From positions 73,827 to 93,950 of the forward strand of contig CAMPET010000165.1 of NCBI GenBank assembly GCA_946803715.1: DNA of 20,124 nt. Direction: 5' to 3'. The DNA is from Beroe ovata. Its lineage: Eukaryota > Ctenophora > Nuda > Beroida > Beroidae. This document shows positions 18,319 to 20,124 of the stretch, piece by piece (the first letter of the stretch is position 1; each line of letters starts with the position of its first letter). The position numbers were made by a program, and so were the translations under genes. The notes below the pieces were generated by a model. The model searched no databases. It was given only the letters and a program-made list of their open reading frames with translations, and had not been told where the DNA came from.

Positions 18319-18964
18319 TAAGAACACGAGAGAGTAATGGGGGGGGTTAGAGACATACCCTATTATACAGACAATGTCCTCTTGTGAATGACTCAGGGGA
18401 GAGAAGAGTCTTACATACGCAGACACACACAGACATACACAGACACATACACTTGAATACAGAGACACGCAGACACACATAGACACACACACACTTGAAT
18501 ACAGAGACACACAGACACAGACAAACACACAGACACACACACACACACAGACACATAAACTCGAACACAGAGACACATAAATTCACCCACCGACTGACAC
18601 AACACTTTCTCAGTGGAGAATACCTCACCTGGACACATTGAGTGGTTGCCATGGACGCAGAGTCGTCAAGAGCAATCATTACTTGGTACTGTCGGATTGA
18701 GGGCTTGCTCCTTCTCAACCAAATCTTATCCTTCTGGAATTTGCTCGCGATGTACGGTATGATTCTCTTCATGTTCAGTCTCTTGCCCGTCTTGTAGTCT
18801 CCTCTCAGCTTGCCAGACTTGGTGGGTTCGAGTATAAGCCGCAGCTGTTCACAAAGATCCTGTGAGAGGGCGATATGACGTGCACACTCGTTACCATAGC
18901 AACAAGCATTGTCCAACACATTCAGTGATACATGATATTATCAGAATTGCTGGGGATTGTATTA
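18319..18964 (-). pseudogene. Second copy of one MDN1 exon, isolated between two N characters (probable unmerged haplotype)
   Basis: The segment corresponds to 17430 to about 18013 and contains the exon 18629-18859, with intact splice sites. Against 17680-17910 I count five base differences, all synonymous (for example CGG/CGA Arg, ATT/ATC Ile, AAA/AAG Lys), so the encoded 77 residues are identical. It lacks the partner exons on either side. Its borders are the N at 18318 and the N at 18965. It is labelled pseudogene only because it cannot be a self-standing gene; an assembly artefact is more likely than biology. Confidence 0.7.
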
Positions 18965-18965
18965 N
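18965..18965. other. Ambiguous base N (contig join)
   Basis: A single N separates sequence matching about 18013 from sequence matching 17145, again an abrupt jump relative to the first copy. Confidence 0.9.
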
Positions 18966-20124
18966 CATGGTAACATGACTGGTTACATGGTCACATGACA
19001 TGGTAACATGTCTTGTAACATGGAAAACACATACCTGGTAACATCAGTCGCTGAATCAGAGAAGGAAAAGTGTCGGAGTATCCTCCCACCGGAAACAGAT
19101 GTGAAGGGTTCTGTGAATGGGACCACCAGGCTGGTATCCGTGCCAAAACTGCAAACACCAAGCTGTCCTATTTCCAACTTGGACAGAGCTCCACAAATAA
19201 CAGCCATCGCCTCCAGAGACATCTGAGAATGGGGAGTAAGAGTGGAGGGGTAAGAACACGAGAGAGTAATGGGGGGGGTTAGACATACCCTATTATACAG
19301 ACAATGTCCTCTTGTGAATAACTCAGGGGAGAGAAGAGTCTTACACACACAGACACACACACTTGAACACACAGACACACAGACATACACAGACACACAG
19401 ACATACACAGACACACAGACAGACACACAAACTCGAACACAGAGACACATAAATTCACCCACCGACTTACACAATACTTTCACCGTGGAGAATACCTCAC
19501 CTGGACACATTGAGTGGTTGCCATGGACGCGGAGTCGTCAAGAGCAATCATTACTTGGTACTGCCGGATTGAGGGCTTGCTCCTTCTCAACCAAATCTTA
19601 TCCTTCTGGAATTTGCTCGCAATGTACGGTATGATTCTCTTCATGTTCAGTCTCTTGCCCGTCTTGTAGTCTCCTCTCAGTTTGCCAGACTTGGTGGGTT
19701 CGAGAATAAGCCGCAGCTGTTCACAAAGATCCTGTGAGAGGGCGATATGACGTGCACAGTCGTAACCATAGCAACAAGCATTGTCCAACATATTCAGTGG
19801 TACATGATATTATCAGAATTGCTGGGGATTGTATTATATTGCATCGGGACCAGACATCAATCTTCTGTCAGCTTAAGTGTATCTTGAGATAAATTTCAAT
19901 TCACAACGTTGTCATCGATTGGAATAACTTGATGTGAGTGTCAGTGTCACCTGAGCATGTTGAGCTGTGAGTGATTCGTATTGTGCCCACTTCCTCACCC
20001 CTTCATCGGCAGTTATGCTTCCTATGGGTGAGTACAGTTAAAACAGATACGCACAGACACACAGGTACACATTGGCAGACAGACACACATAGAAACACAG
20101 ACAGACAAACAGCCACACACACAC
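18966..20124 (-). pseudogene. Third copy of the MDN1 three-exon block (probable assembly duplication)
   Basis: This segment repeats 17145 to about 18304 at a constant offset of 1821 bases until an intron indel near 19920. It carries exons 19951-20021, 19501-19731 and 19035-19222, identical in protein to their counterparts. Differences appear only in the intron around 19866-19950 (a few substitutions and an about 10-base insertion). Read in series, exon 19035-19222 ends in phase 2, whereas both exons available next (18859 phase 0, 18192 needing phase 1) would break the frame. One of the two blocks is therefore surplus; which one joins the rest of MDN1 cannot be decided here. Confidence 0.7.

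Noticed and set aside
17162-19510. Long open frames rich in Cys, Val and Ser across the CA/TG tracts
   Set aside because: They are translations of microsatellite DNA joined to exon pieces in the wrong frame; the same composition arises wherever TG repeats lack stops.

Overview
The window is animal nuclear DNA. The genes are split by short introns with canonical GT..AG ends, they encode conserved eukaryotic proteins, and a U2 spliceosomal RNA gene is present. Close spacing and microsatellite-rich introns suggest a small-genome, early-branching metazoan such as a sponge. That placement is inference and I cannot name a species.

Every protein gene I could identify lies on the minus strand. Reading leftwards from the right edge they are: the 3' end of midasin (MDN1; 14329-18192, with duplicated exons to 20021), a SpoU-type mitochondrial rRNA methyltransferase like MRM3 (7971-9555), 6-phosphogluconolactonase (PGLS; 6505-7740), an intronless ZW10 (4007-6121), a TLC-domain protein of the FAM57/TLCD3 type (875-3721), and the first two coding exons of pyruvate dehydrogenase E1 alpha (39-466, running off the left edge). 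I rebuilt each model exon by exon from both strands; all splice phases agree. A U2 snRNA gene (about 1240-1427) sits sense-oriented inside the last intron of the TLC gene.

The five genes from MRM3 to PDHA are only 230-410 bases apart. They share no single pathway: mitochondrial translation, the pentose phosphate pathway, vesicle tethering and mitosis, membrane lipid, and pyruvate oxidation. The shared strand and tight packing may be ordinary compaction or an operon-like arrangement. The MRM3 start lies one base after a strong 3' splice-site-like sequence, and the other four starts have an AG within 1-4 bases upstream, so 5' leader splicing (cis or trans) deserves a test.

The 4.8 kb from 9571 to 14328 has no recognisable gene. 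It holds an AT-rich stretch with small repeats, a foldback-type structure (about 11215-13600) built of 143-base tandem repeats facing an inverted array of the same unit around a 0.5 kb core, and two short GC-rich hairpins. A 2.3 kb quasi-palindromic 20-base minisatellite fills one midasin intron. At the right end, three copies of one midasin exon are separated by single N characters. The copies encode identical protein and would break the reading frame if spliced in series, so this is most likely an assembly artefact made of unmerged haplotypes.
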